NCBI RefSeq assembly: GCF_030272615.1
Contig: NC_081411.1
Span: 213,873,654 to 213,937,653 of the forward strand
Origin: Cryptomeria japonica
Taxonomy: Eukaryota; Streptophyta; Pinopsida; Cupressales; Cupressaceae
DNA: 64,000 nt
Direction: 5' to 3'
The position numbers and the translations under genes were made by a program. The notes under the pieces are model-generated. The model did no database searches and was not told the DNA's origin. It saw only the letters and a program-made list of their open reading frames with translations. Within the stretch, counting starts at the first letter, position 1; each line of letters opens with the position of its first letter. Below, in pieces: positions 24,041 to 36,979 of the stretch.

Positions 24041-27000
24041 ATTTTTTTTTTTTGTATTGGAAATCGAGAGTAAAAGTATCAAAATACAATAAGTTCAAAG
24101 GGGGAGGCATTGCCTCATATCAAGTATAGACAAAAATTACATCAAAAAGAAGGCCTAATCACCGATCAGCCGAGTATGCACAACGGACAAAAGTAGAGTC
24201 AAGAGACAAAACACATAGAACCTGCAACTAGGATAACCAATGACTAAGTTTATCCACCCAGGCAGTCCATCCAGCAGGGCCTTCCATCCAAGCTATCTCC
24301 TTACTTTCCATGATCTTAACAAGCATATGAGATTGTTCATATGAGGGAGCACTGGATCCATGGATCTCACGTATCAGCTTAGTGAGAGCTTGGTTGAATT
24401 TGTCAAGGTCTTTAGCACACCTCATCCACTCGTAGCCATCCCGCATATCGAATACAAACATTGTAGCAGCTCCATCTTGAAGGAACCTAAACAACTTGTC
24501 TCTTTCCAGATCCAATATTAGAGAGACCTGCATAGCAATATGATAGAAAGTCAGTCTTCGAAAAGACTCAGTAAGAACCCTCACATGACCTTGAAAAAGC
24601 TCTTTGTTCCTAATATCCCAGAGATGCCATAGAATATGGGCAGAAAGAATAGACCAGAGAAGATTAGCATCCTTTTTAAGACCATGAATGAAGCCAGATA
24701 TAATATCAAAAGTCTGCACAGCATAGGGAATCTGTAAACCAAACATAAGCCACACTTCCTTAGCAATAACACAGTCAAAAAAAAAAATGTCTAGCAGTCT
24801 CAGGTAACCTGCAAATAGTGTAAATATTATAATCAACAGAGTCCTTTCTTAGGGGGAGCCTGTCAAGAAGAATTAGCCAATTAAAGCATTTGATCTTAGG
24901 GGCAATAGGCCTTTTCCAGAATCTGTCAAGTCTTTTGTGCCATTGAGGGGGGGTTAGGTCCATATACTAGACATGGTTGACATGCTTGATGATGGAGTCA
25001 TTGTAAGAAAGGGTGGAGTATATGTGTTTAGCTTTAGTTTTGTGAAGGAGAGTCCCCTGGGGCCATTTAAACTCAAGAAAGCTATGGGAGTCAACCTCAC
25101 AGAGTTTGGGGAGGCCAATGTTAGAGCAGGCGATCTGAATAAGCTTGTAGGTTCTTTTCTGTGAAGAGGGGAAATTAAAGGTATCTTTGAGGTCTTCCCA
25201 AGGGATGAGATAGCCATCTTCAAGAATAGAGACAAGTTGCTTGATGCCTTTCTGAGCCCATAGGCGGGCCGAACAGCCCCTGGTGAGAGCAAGAGGTTTG
25301 GAGTTATACTCAAGGTTCCACCAGATAGATCTCTCCCCATGGATAATCTTATCATTGAAGAACTCAGTATCTTTAAGGAGGCCCCTAACAACCTCCCAAG
25401 ATTTCCAGATAGATTTGAAAATGGGGGAGCCATGGACACTCACAGGGAACTTCCCAGCAATGATGTCACTGAGAGGGAGGCCTTTCCATGTTTTAGCCTT
25501 CCTATGGATAGCCTTTTCAAGATTATTGCGAATGAGGATTTTCCAGGGTTCGTCTCCATCAAGTGCATGGAAGATCCATTTGGCCGCGAGGGAGATACCT
25601 TGGAGACGGAGGTCTTTCAACCTTAGGCCTCCAAGAGATTTTCTAGTAGAGCACCATTTCCAGTTGATAGCCTATGTTTTCCTCCCACCTTTACCATCGG
25701 ACTAGAGGAACCGCCTGATAGCCTTTTGGATTTCGTAGATTTGGTAGCTAGGGAACATCCAGGTAGAAGAGTAATAAATGCTATAGGAAGATAAAAATTT
25801 TTGACAGACTTGGAATCGGCCAGCGAGAGATAAATACCTCCAATTCCATTTGAGGAGTTTCTTAAAGATTTTTTCCTTGATCTAGGACCACATGTCTTTA
25901 AGGGACGGAGAGATGGCAAAGGGTATACCTAGATATCTAACAATCTTGTTAGGGACCCCCATTGAAACCCAATTTGGGGGATCCAATCAGGAGAAGTATC
26001 ATCCCACCCGAGGAGAATAGATTTAGCTTACGAGTCTTGAAATTTAAGGCGCAAGTTCTCAAAGTTGGTCTTAGAAAGCTCAAGAAAAAGAGAGGTATCA
26101 TCAGCGAACTGCAGGTTGAGGAGTTGAGAGTCATCAGGGAGCATGATGCTCCAGATACAAGGGGAGAGGGAATTGTCTTTCAGAAGGAAGCCAAGGGCTT
26201 CCGAAGCAATGACGAAGAGAGTCAGGGCCAGAGGGCATCCTTGTCTAATAGATTGGGAAAGGCTGATAGTAGAAGAGAGGGAGCCATTGATTTCAATGAG
26301 GGCAGAGGCATCTTGGAAGAGGACCTTAACCATGTTACAAAAAGAAGCAGGGAAGCCAAAGACCTTGAGCATGGATAGGACAAAGTCCCACTCAATTCGG
26401 TCATAGGCCTTTTCAAAGTCCAGCAGGAGCATAGCAGAGTTCTGTTCAGAGAATCATCCCCACTCCATGGCCTCCCAACTAGTGATGAGGTTTTCCAAGA
26501 TGTAGCGGCCTTTGATGAAGCCAGTTTGGGTGGAAGAGATGAACTTAGGGAGGATATTTTCTAACCTCGTAGCAAGGGCTTTAGCAAGGATTTTATAGGA
26601 GACGTTGAGAACGGTAATAGGGCGCCAGTTTTTCATAAGGGTTTTATCTCCATCCTTGGGAATAAGTTTGACGATGCCTCTGTTAATGTCAGATCCAACG
26701 GAACCATTCACAAGGGCCTCCGTATAGACATCAAGGAGATCTTGGGCAATCTAGTCAATGTTAGATTTGTAGAATTCAGCCGGGAGACCATCGGGTCCCG
26801 GGGCTTTACCATCTTTAAGGTAGTGAATAGCCCTAACAATTTCCCCAATATTGATGGCCTAATCCAAAGAAACAACATCCTCCCTAGAAATTCTTTGGGG
26901 GATGATAGAGAGAAACCTACTCCTACGAGCCTTGGAGTGGCTATTGTCTTCGGAGGAGAAAAGGTTCTGATAGAAGGAGGCAAAAGCCTCAGAGATATCC

Positions 27001-27058
27001 TCGGGGTTGGTGATGGGAACACTGTCAATGAGTAAAGTATCAATGTTCTCCCTAATTT
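24041..27058 (-). mobile_element. 5'-truncated LINE (reverse transcriptase and C-terminal region)
   Basis: The minus strand carries the ORF2 of a plant L1-type LINE. Visible from the 5' side are GKAPGPDGLPAEFY, LIPKDGDKTLMKNWRPI, TGFIKGRYILENL, LLLDFEKAYDRIEWDF, RQGCPLALTLF and the catalytic box LQFADDTSLF (about 26110-26083). Then comes the long connecting region with WIFHALDGDEPWKILIR and the zinc-finger-like end GERSIWWNL through CRLPETARHFFFDC. The frame ends near 24228. The 3' untranslated part ends in an A-tail, seen as a T-run on the plus strand at 24041-24053. The endonuclease and ORF1 are missing, as in most 5'-truncated LINE copies. Several stops and frame changes show it is inactive. 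Confidence 0.9.
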
Positions 27059-27059
27059 T

Positions 27060-27880
27060 AAAAAAATATAATTTATTTATAAAATAAATATAGTATAATT
27101 TAAAACTATATAAAAATATAGTAATATTTAGCTAATATTCTATTGTAGAATAAATTATATATTTTATTTAATTTTTTATTACTAGTTAAATGAAATATAT
27201 AATATAAAGAATTAAAATATTTTTTAATACATTGTCAAAATTTATAAAAACAAAAGAAATAATTAACCAATAGGGTTTCTAAGTGCTTAGAGACAATGCA
27301 TATTTCGTTTAATTTATTTTACCTTTCCTCAAATCAATAACTACAAGGTATAATATCTAGAATTTGAGAGAATTAAATAGAGCATGCAAAAAAGAGGCTA
27401 AAAATACATTTCTTTAGCACAAAGCAATGTATAAGTGGTCTACATTTTCAAAGCCATTTAAACAAATACTATTTATCGGAGTGTGTCTACCCACAAAAAA
27501 TGACTATCATTCTAGACAATAAAAAGCTACTCCAGAGGATGAGTGAGATGCCAAAGAATTTTATGTGTGCAAACAAGGTAAAATTGTGTTTGTAGTTGTT
27601 GATAGATTACAAATGTGACAAGTACATCCAAATTTTAATCTAATGTGATTTGACATTTGATAATGTAATGAGTTAAATGAATTGAAATATTTAATATGAA
27701 AATGAGAAAATTGAATTTTCATTTAAATTTTTTAATTTTTTGATATGATTGATTAAACCAATAGAAAATTGAATACAATGGAGGCATAACTATCTTGCCT
27801 TTGGTATGAACTAATAAAATTCTAAATAAGAATCTACTAAGTATTAAGTGAATTATTCAAATTATATATATATACATGCA
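27060..27880. other. AT-rich intergenic sequence
   Basis: Very AT-rich DNA without gene or repeat boundaries that I can place. Confidence 0.4.
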
Positions 27881-27884
27881 TTTT

Positions 27885-28100
27885 GATTGGAGCGATGAGC
27901 CAGTGAGGCTACAAATGGGGGACCTCTAAAATTAATGCAACAACAAGAAGCAAGAACTACGAGTGCCTAACAAGGGCCTTGTGATAGGCCTTAACACCTA
28001 TCAACCAGACTTAATGGCATCCTTCATGGGGTTTGAACCTTTGTGGGACCATTAACAATGTCACTTTTACACCATCACACTACGGGGTCAACCCCCACCT
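27885..28100 (-). mobile_element. tRNA-derived SINE-like element, minus strand
   Basis: Read on the minus strand from 28100, the head has a TAGTGTGATGGTG stretch (A-box-like) and, about 45 bases on, AGGTTCAAACCCCAT (B-box-like), then about 110 bases of body. The opening GGTGGGGGTTGACCCC differs from the SINE at 1610, so it is a different family. No clear target duplication was found. Confidence 0.55.
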
Positions 28101-30839
28101 TATAAAAATAATGATGTTTTAATGATTTAAAAAAATTATTATTGTTATTATTTTTATAAGTAAATTGTAATTGTTGGTTTTCTTAATTAAAAAAGGAGTA
28201 CAAATTAGTTTATTGGATTTTGATAAAGATATAACTTTATTGTCACCTTTTACATGACTATATAAAAAAAACATATATCATTCTTATAAAATTCTTTTTA
28301 TTTTCTTCTCGCAATCAAGCCATGGCTCATTTGGAATGAAAATGGATTCTAAATTGAGTTATCTATCAATTAGCACTTCTTTTGGTGGTAATTGGCAATC
28401 ACTTGCTAGGATGTATGCCTTGTCAAATTTCCTTGGCTTTGTGCCTTAAGGATTTATAACCACGGGGAATGTACTATTTTAAATCTAAATATTTTACTTC
28501 AAATAATTTTAGAGGTATTCTCACACATTTACAATATGGAAAAATATGATAACAAATACTCAAAAAATTCATCTATGATTGAAGTAGATTTTTGAATCCA
28601 AACACAACAAACATTGTAGTAGATAAGATTGATGATTTAAAGTTTCCTATCCATTAAATCAAGCATATATAACAAGGGTCACATATTAATTTGAAAGTGA
28701 GTTTGCCACCATCTAATGTTGATTTGAACATCATGATTATGCATACTAACAAGGGAGAGATATTGAAGTTTAGGAAGAAATCCAAACTTGGAGCTATCTT
28801 TTAAACCACTGACCTATATACTCAAGTAAGGGGAAAATCATTCGCCCAAGAAGTGTCAATCCATACTTTCTACCAAAAGGGATAAAATTCACTACATTCC
28901 CTAATGAATATAACTTATTCTATTAGATTTTTGCATAGGTACCCTATCCATTTATATCCTCTCATCAGTTATCCTAGCCTTCCTTACTTTTCCTTGTCTA
29001 TAATGTTTCTATATTAGAATCATTACATATAGTGATTTTTTTTTTATACATGATATAAGAATTTATTAGCATAAGTGGTTATCCTTTTGTTCTATTAAAT
29101 TTTTTATCTTACACCTCTTTCGTTGGTGTAGATTGAATAATTTAAAAGGTTAGTAGATTATTTGTGGGAGTTGTCTTTCTTAATGCATCAAGTATCTTCC
29201 ATAACATATCTACCTCCTTTACTTAGCTCTTAGATTTTAAGAAATTAGACCTAGATGGAACTTTTAAAAGTGACAACCACTTTTTGTAACATAAATAAAA
29301 ATATAAATGAAATGTGTTAATCATCCAACTTAGACGAGTCTTTCTATTTAACCATAAATAGAATTATTGCTATTGTAACATTCATTAGAAATTTGATGTA
29401 GCTTTGTGTTGTTAGAAATTTAAGACTTTTTTATGAGAGTAAATTATGAAAATACAAATTTTTGAGTTAATGTTTCCAATGCACATGCAAATCTTGTTTT
29501 AGAAAATCAATATAAGTCAATTTATCTTTTGCTGAATGAAATGCTATCTCCATTCTTTTTGCATTTTCTTTATGAAATATTAGTCATATTTTTTAAGGTA
29601 AATGTTTACACTATGTCTTTGTTGTGATTTTATTAGATGCAACTAATAATTATTACAAATCTTTTGAAACACAAGATATGGGTTGATTGGTTAAATTTTA
29701 GATAATTAAATATAAATTGTATTTAAGGATGAGAATGCATTTGAGAGTGTGAACTTTGCAAGACAAAGCTTGGTAAATCAAAGTTTTGCTAACTTGATTA
29801 TGGACATGAAAATATTAAGATATATAATTTAGGACTCTATTTCCATATGAATTGATATTAACTAGTCTACTATTTTATAATCACTTCATTACAAATAAAA
29901 TGATAAAAAGGAAAAAACTATAATATAATGATAAAGAAAAACAAACTTAACCAACCTTAAAGTTTCCCTCGTCTACTTATACATATATTAATGTATCCTT
30001 GTGTAATCCTTTTGCATATTACAATACCCCTTGAATATTCCCGATCTGGAATCTCCTTTGGCATAATACCTTCTGGTTGGAACAATATTTGATCATACTT
30101 ATCTTTTTATTCTCACAAGACTTATTTTAATAATGGACGTGTCTAAGAATTGATCAAAAGCATTTTAAATACATGAATTATTCTTACCATAAACACATGT
30201 TTATTACGTCGAAGGCGTTCCCTCTATGAAATAAATCGGTTAACTTTATACATCTACGACTTAGGTTTTACGAAAAGGGTTGCAAGACGATTAAAACCTT
30301 CTGAACCCTTGGATTTTTACGGCTTCCCATTGGTCACTGTTTTGGTGTCTTGCATTCATTCTGCTTTCCAATTAAATTTCTCACGTTGAGGAAATTTCGT
30401 GACTAAAAATTACTGATTCTACAGATCTCGTCTGCCATGGTAGAAATTCGTTGGGAAATTGAAATATATTTTATTTATGTTTTTAGTATCCGCGACTAAT
30501 AACCCATATCAGTCCATTCCTAATGGCAAATGGTCCTGTATCTTGGCATTTGGATACGGTCTAGATATGGGTTCTTATGCAAATAAACCCAGATAAGGTA
30601 TCTTGTTGTATCTGGTACCTCTACAGATATGGTCTCTTAATTTGTTTGTAAGATTGAAACTAGACGTTGCTGGTCAGAAATTGAAAATTGTGAATTAATT
30701 ATGTTTCTTTTACAGTGATCCATATTCTCATTGCTTTTATAAGTTGGGGATAACATCTTCATGGAATACACACCAGAAGAAATTTGGCATGTTTGATCAA
30801 GAACAAAAGATAGAGAGACACCATGGTTGTAGCCACACA
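28101..30839. other. Intergenic, no gene recognised
   Basis: AT-rich sequence of 2.7 kb. No domain, LTR boundary or RNA gene was recognised on either strand. Confidence 0.45.
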
Positions 30840-30945
30840 CAAACTCCATATTGGTTCCTTCCTACGTGATTCGATCTCGCGACCTCACGACCGAATTTTG
30901 AAGAGGCAGACCATAATACTATGATGTTATTTATCATAAAGGATT
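30840..30945 (-). mobile_element. tRNA-like SINE head, minus strand
   Basis: On the minus strand ATAGTATTATGGT (A-box-like, close to the tRNA-Asp A-box) is followed about 40 bases on by GCGAGATCGAATCACG (B-box-like). Body and tail further left are unclear, so the left end is not defined. Confidence 0.45.
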
Positions 30946-30959
30946 TTGTCACATGTTGT

Positions 30960-31405
30960 AGTTGCAATAGCCATGGCAGAAAGGTAACCAAAATGTGGAA
31001 GCATAGACAAGGCACGTGACTTGTTTGACAGAATGCCTCAAAGAAATGTGTTCTCATGGACTACAATGTTCGGAGGTTATGGACATAATGGACTATTTCT
31101 CATGGACTGTACTATAAGGAGGTTTTTCACAAATGGATTTGGTGGAAAGGCGTTAGTGACTTTCAAGGAAATGCAATTGGCAGGGTAAGCCAAATTCCAC
31201 AACTTTTGCCAGCATATTCCCTGCCTGTATAAAAATGGGATCTTTGAAATAGGGTATGGAATAATGGATTCGTTGAAAAGGCTTTAGAAACTTTCCAAAA
31301 AAAAATGCAATTGGTAGGTGTAAAGCCAAATTCCACAACGTTTGCCAGCATCCTCCCTATCTGTGCCAAAATTGGAGCTATACAATTGGAGGGGTTTTTT
31401 CGATA
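30960..31405 (+). pseudogene. PPR protein fragment (PLS-type repeats)
   Basis: Frames here read KCGSIDKARDLFDRMPQRNV, FSWTTMFGGYGHNG, then two successive units with KALVTFKEMQLAG and KALETFQKMQLVG. Each unit is followed by a PNSTTFASI-type segment and ACIKMGS or ICAKIGA. That is the pattern of a pentatricopeptide-repeat protein, a family that binds organellar RNA in mitochondria and plastids. The two last units are near copies of each other at about 110-bp spacing. Stops (TAA, TAG) and frame changes interrupt it, and neither start nor C-terminal E/DYW region is present, so it is a relic. Confidence 0.75.
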
Positions 31406-33390
31406 GATATGGAACTAACAAAAAATATGTTTTACTTCAAGATAAAATAAGAATGAATGTGCTAAAATTTTACCATAAGAACTTTTACTTCTTCTAAAGG
31501 TATATAAGTAAATGAATAGCGTTTCTAAAATTTGATCCTCCTAAATGATTGATTAAATCACTTCAATTAAAGTTTTTCGGTGAGTAAGCAAACAAGCAAT
31601 CCTTTTAAATCATGGAATGGTGTATAACTGTGATGGCTTCCTCAGGAATTAGGGTTTCTTCATTTGGTATCACCGCCCACACCAATGGAGGAAGATATGA
31701 ATTTAGTAAGGAAAATGAAAAAGACGAGAAGATCGAACAAATTAATTTTATGGCACTGAAAGCCATTTTTTTATTTGATTATGCATTAAAAAAGTCAAAC
31801 AGGGGGAGAATCTTGATTATGCATTGAAAAGTTGAACATGGAAGAAGACATGAGAAAGAAATACCCTGCAAGAAGAAATTAATTCCATATTCTATGAAAA
31901 AATTTATGTAGTCTTAAATCTTTATTTTTGTCATTTTAAATTATTGTACTCTTTGTCACTTTAAAGATGTTTTTTCATTAATCTCTTTTCTTAATTCTAT
32001 CTTGTTATCTCTCCATATTTCTCCATCCCTATATCTCTTTATCAATTGATCTTATGTATATCACAGGATACAAAAATATTCATCAAAATTTTTAATTAAA
32101 AAATGAAATTTTCAATTGAAAAATGTGCTCCCCTTGAAACTAATGGCTTCATCTATTACGAAAAGCCAATAATCCCACTTCACATAAGAATAACTATTCA
32201 AATAAAACTTTTTAATCTTAGGCTATTTCCAAAAAAACATGTTGATAATCTATGCTACCTTATATATTACATTAGGGAAAGTGTACCAATAGCCGTTATA
32301 GCTAGCTTCATGCACCCACGTATTCTAAATGGTACATCCGATTTTGACAAAAAAAAATAAAAATTGTTGTTTCCACATGCGACTTAACAACTTGTAGCTA
32401 TTGTTTTGGCTTCTGGTAGTAATGATGCACACTATGGGATCCATTATGCATGCAAGGGTCAAAAAGTACACTTTTCAAAGTGTCATCTGATGCCTGTTTA
32501 AAGATGCCCCAATAAGTATGCACTTAAAATCGCCAATACTTATGCACAAATATCCCAGTACTCATGTACTATGGGTACCAATAAAAGTGCACAAATGGGC
32601 CAATTATGGTCCAAAAAAGTTTTAAAATGAGCGTCTATTGGTACATGTGAATTTATTAATGAACTTTTAGTTATTTGTTTTTTGATTTTTTTTAAAGTTA
32701 GTAATTGGAGGGTTGGGTGTGCAAGGAGCAAACGGTTATTGGAACATGAATGGTAACTATTCCTCTTCCCTTATATTGTTTAATTTGTATTCATTTTTAT
32801 TTGACTTGCATTAAAGTTTATATGTAATTAACATTTTTTTTTTTAATAGATTCTATTTTACTTTTAATTTTTTTAAGTTTGATTATACTTTAACTTTTAA
32901 TATATAAAAGTTATAATTTTATCTTTAACAATTTCAATTTTGAATATTTTATTTGAAGTATAAGTTTAATTCTATTATTTAATCTATTAAAGAATATGAT
33001 TATATTTACATTCAATTTTACAATTTTTTTTATTATATGTTAAGATTGAATTTATCTTTCAATCAACACTAACATTATTTGTAATATATTAATTATATCT
33101 GTAGGTACATATTTTATTAATATTTCAATTCTAATAAAAAAAATTATATTTAATTATTTATTTACTTAATAAGTATCTTATTTATATTTAAATGTTGATA
33201 TATTTTTACTTTGTATTTAGTTTATTCTATAATTTTAATTTTTTTAATTTATATTTAAGTCTAAAATTTATTTTAATTACTTATGTCTTCTTATGAAATT
33301 ACAAATAATAATTAAAAATTTTAAGGATAATTTAGTTTATAATTGTTTATTTTTAAATTTCAATAATTGTATATTAATCGATTTAAAAAA
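31406..33390. other. AT-rich intergenic sequence
   Basis: From about 32760 the sequence is extremely AT-rich. No coding or repeat family was recognised. Confidence 0.45.
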
Positions 33391-33392
33391 AA

Positions 33393-33602
33393 AAATCATC
33401 TCTCTCTACTTTGACACCCTCTCTATTTATGTATTTCCCATTGTATCTCTATCTCTATCTTATTCACTCTATCTCTCCTACTCTCTCTATATGTCCTTTC
33501 TACCTCTCTCTGTATATCACTTTATATATCTTGATCATTTCATCTATAGTATCCCCCTCTCCCATTGTGTCCCTCTTTCTATCTTTATTTATCCCCCTCT
33601 CT

Positions 33603-33674
<72 letters not shown>

Positions 33675-34064
33675 CACTCCCTTTTTCTATCTCTTTAATT
33701 CTCTCCTCTTTCTACTTCTCTCGCTCCCTCTCCCCCCTCTATTTGTTAATCATTATATATACCTCTCTCTCTCTCATACACACACACATACACTCTGTCT
33801 CTTCTTCCCTATTTCTATCTCTCTATCTTTCTTCCTCTCCATCTATCTCTCCCTCTCTCTATTACATGTATCTATCACCTTCTTTCTCTCTCACTCTTGC
33901 CCCCTCTTTCTACCCCTCACCCTTTCTATATATATCTCAGTATCTCTACTGCTCTTATTCAATCCATCTCTCCCTCTATAACTCCCACATTATATCACTA
34001 TCTCTATCTCTTTCTTTCTCTATGTCGATTTTCCTTTCACTCCTCTCTCTATCTCCTTCTATCT

Positions 34065-34116
<52 letters not shown>

Positions 34117-34471
34117 TTTTCTTCCCATATATCTTCATCTCCTTCTCCTTTACTTCCTATATATCTATCTCTCCCTTTTTATCTCCCCCTCTCTATCCCA
34201 ACTATATCACTCTCCCTCTCTTCATATCTATTTGTATTTCTACTTCTTTATTTTTTGGGTTCTCTTTCTCTCTCCAACTCCCTCTATATTTTGTTTATAT
34301 CTCTATGTCTCTTTCACTCTATATCATCATCTATATATCTCTCTATCTCTCCCTCTTCCTCTATATATCTCTATCTCTTCATCTCTATCTCTCTTCATCT
34401 GCCTTCCTCTTCATACACCTCTATGTCTATATCTCTTTGTCGCTCTATCTCTATCTCTCCATAATTTTTCT

Positions 34472-34550
<79 letters not shown>

Positions 34551-34760
34551 CTCTCATTACCATAACATCTCTCTACCGCTACATATCTCCATCTCTCTAC
34601 CTCTTAGTTTATATCACTTCCTATTTCTACCTTTATTTGTCTATCTCCCCCCATCATTCTCTCCATCTCCATCTCCATCTCCATCTCTATCTATAACTCC
34701 TTACCTCTCTCTTGCTCTTTCCCCCTCTATCTCTCCCTCTCTCTCCATATCTCCCTATTG
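33393..34760. repeat. 1.37-kb polypyrimidine (CT-rich) tract
   Basis: The plus strand is almost entirely C and T with scattered A in TAT units, built from irregular TCTC, TATCTCT and CCATCT words. It includes pure (CT)n blocks at about 33605-33672, 34071-34112 and 34475-34548. All forward frames stay open for long stretches, giving Ser/Leu-rich translations that are an artefact of the repeat. Such mirror-symmetric purine-pyrimidine tracts can form triplex (H-DNA). Confidence 0.9.
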
Positions 34761-34874
34761 TAAACATAACATGTCTTAATTGTAATGGAGCTCGATTATC
34801 TTCATGATTCAAAGGTTTTGTTTTAGTCATTTTTTGATCCATATAAGTGGATGCATAGTTGATTTGAAGTTATC

Positions 34875-34926
34875 ACTTCTATATTGAAACCTTCATTGCA
34901 CAAACATCATTTGCTAAATAGTCTAC
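34875..34926 (+). repeat. Direct repeat, left copy (partner at 38110-38161)
   Basis: A 52-base segment with CTTCATTGCACAAACATCAT is repeated in the same orientation at 38110-38161 with about five differences. The two copies bracket the dioxygenase pseudogene. They may be parts of a dispersed element or the ends of a duplicated block. Confidence 0.6.
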
Positions 34927-35594
34927 CAATTGATCTAGTGTGCTACACAAAAGTATGCAACAAATAGACCATAATTTTCTCTAACTTACCTTCCAAACCT
35001 TTTCGGTGTACCCATTGCACACCAAGGCGTGATTGCTAGTATAGTCTTTTACAAAAAAGCCTTTTCAATTATATATGATTCAAAGTAGGTATAAGAAATA
35101 TAACCCTCTAACTATTAAATTGCTTATGAAATCTACGAAATCCAAAAAGACAATTGACATGAAAATCTCGTGAACTTCTTTTACTTATTAAAAATACTGA
35201 AAAACAAAAGTCCGCAAGAAACAGTTTTTTAAAATATTTTAAAATGCAATCAATAACAATCTTGACAAATCATAAATGAGACTTTAATTCGGAGAAGACA
35301 AATAGTTATCACCTAGTCCGCATAAAAGATTATAAATAGCACTAATATTCCAAAACAAAAAATTACGTTTGACCAAATGAATCCATCATGACGGTGCGAA
35401 ATTGTAAAATTGTTACATCATGGCCTGTTTAGATGATTTGTCTATTAGTATTACTTCACAATGTCAATGATTTGTTTTGACTTTTGAGGCAATTCCTTTT
35501 GGATATATTTGTCATCCTGCATTATGTTTCTTGAGCCGATCGGAAGATCACATTTATAGAGACGTCCAAGCTAACCCGGAATCTGTAATACACA

Positions 35595-36738
35595 ATGTCT
35601 TACCCGCTACAATTTCCCATTGAAGCCATTGGATCTAAAGTTGATCTCCCTGTAATCGACATCTCCGAATTCTCACAAGATTTGGATGCTGAAGATCTGA
35701 CCCACCTTCGAGATCATCCCGTCATCGCCAAACTTAGGAAGGCGTGTAGAGAATGGGGGTTTTTCTACCTTGTCAACCATGGAATTCGAGTAGAGATTCT
35801 GGATAACATTCGGAATGCTACCCGGCCGAGATTTATTATCCATGCCCACAGAGGTTAAGGACAGAGCTACAACTTGTAAGCCATACGATAGTTACTATCG
35901 AAGCCCTAATTTTGAGACATTCAGTCTTCCTGACTCAACTAATCCCGATTCATTGGACCAAATGTTTTTTAACATATGGCCGCAAGGAAATCTAAATTTC
36001 TGATACGTTATTTCATCTTTACTTTTTCGTGTTTCTAAGCCTAATTCATTAGGCTATGTCCCATTATTTAAGTTTCTGTATCATTTTGCTTGGCAGCGAG
36101 AAGATGGCAACGTACGGTTTGTGTGTCTCAAATCTTGCACCCAAAATCACAAAAGTAATTCTTCTAAGCCTGGGGTTGGATGCCAAAGCTTTCTACCACT
36201 CCCACTTCGAAAAGTGCACATCAAGATTGCGCATAAACGGCTACTCATCGGAAAAAAAAGATATCGAGGAGGAGACACTTGGTTGTCATGAAGATATCGG
36301 GTGCCTCACAATCCTTTACCAAGATAATGTGGGAGACCTTCAAATTCGGTCTCAGGAGGGCGAGTGGTTAAACGTCGAACCTCCGTCTCATTCATTTGTT
36401 GTAAATCTAGGGGCGTCCCTCAAGGTTTTATAATTAATCTCCCTCTACAATTTATCATTACAGAAATTTAATATTCCTGCCTGATACAGTATAGGGTTGA
36501 ATGATGGATATGATTGCAGGCGTGGAGTAATGGCGAATACCGCAGCATAGCTCATCGTGTTGTTTGTAAAGGGTGGATAGATCGTATGTCGACTGCCTTA
36601 ATCACTGCCTTTCCAATGGAGAGGGAAATCTGGGCGCCTGAAGAGCTTGTTGACGCCAACAATCCAAGGCGTTACAAGCCTTTCATATTCTCGCAATTCA
36701 AGCATGACTTTCAAACCAATAAAGAATGCAAAAGATAA
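35595..36738 (+). pseudogene. 2-oxoglutarate/Fe(II)-dependent dioxygenase pseudogene
   Basis: Three exons of a plant DOXC-type dioxygenase are clear: about 35595-36002, 36097-36424 and 36520-36738. Exon 1 starts MSYPLQFPIEAIGSKVDLPV with IDISEF and ACREWGFFYLVNHGI. It breaks frame near 35820, after which DLLSMPTEVKDRA continues. Exon 2 has the first iron ligands in GCHEDIGCLTILYQD (HxD as HED). Exon 3 has the distal His in AHRVV, the 2-oxoglutarate-binding Arg in DRMS, and RRYKPFIFSQF. Exon 2 to 3 splicing is canonical (LK then AWSNG). At the exon 1 donor the sequence reads TTCTGATACGT where TTCAGGTACGT would be expected, so the GT has become AT and TGA appears in frame. Frameshift plus lost donor make it a pseudogene. 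The substrate cannot be told; gibberellin, auxin and specialised-metabolism enzymes share this fold. Confidence 0.85.
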
Positions 36739-36839
36739 AACTGCTGCTCTAGAACAAATCGCTGGTATATAATGAACAGTGGGTTTGTGCAGTGATGTTT
36801 CTTTTTAGCTTGGACCAGTATATATTTTTTTAATTGAAC

Positions 36840-36945
36840 GATGCTTGAGATTTGAATTTAAGATCTCTTATGTAGGAGACTTACAGCTAACTGCTGCAAT
36901 GTAATGTGGGGTCATCCCTTACACCTAATTTTGATACACAGACTA
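36840..36945 (-). mobile_element. tRNA-like SINE remnant, minus strand
   Basis: On the minus strand GGGATGACCCCACATTACA is followed by GCAGTTAGCTGTAAG and a B-box-like AAATTCAAATCTC. The opening resembles that of the 27.9-28.1 kb element (GGGTTGACCCC), so it may be a worn relative. No tail or target duplication was found. Confidence 0.4.
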
Positions 36946-36979
36946 AAAGTCTCTCATTAGGTTGAAATAAAATTTTAAA

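Noticed and set aside
24967-27035. Plus-strand open frames opposite the first LINE
   Set aside because: They are antisense shadows; the minus strand carries all reverse transcriptase motifs.
33293-34696. A 467-codon open frame rich in Ser, Leu and Tyr
   Set aside because: It is the translation of the CT-rich repeat; several frames stay open at once, there is no domain and no start context.
36514-36738. Last dioxygenase exon as a separate small gene
   Set aside because: It joins exon 2 in phase through a canonical intron and carries the distal His and Arg of the same domain.
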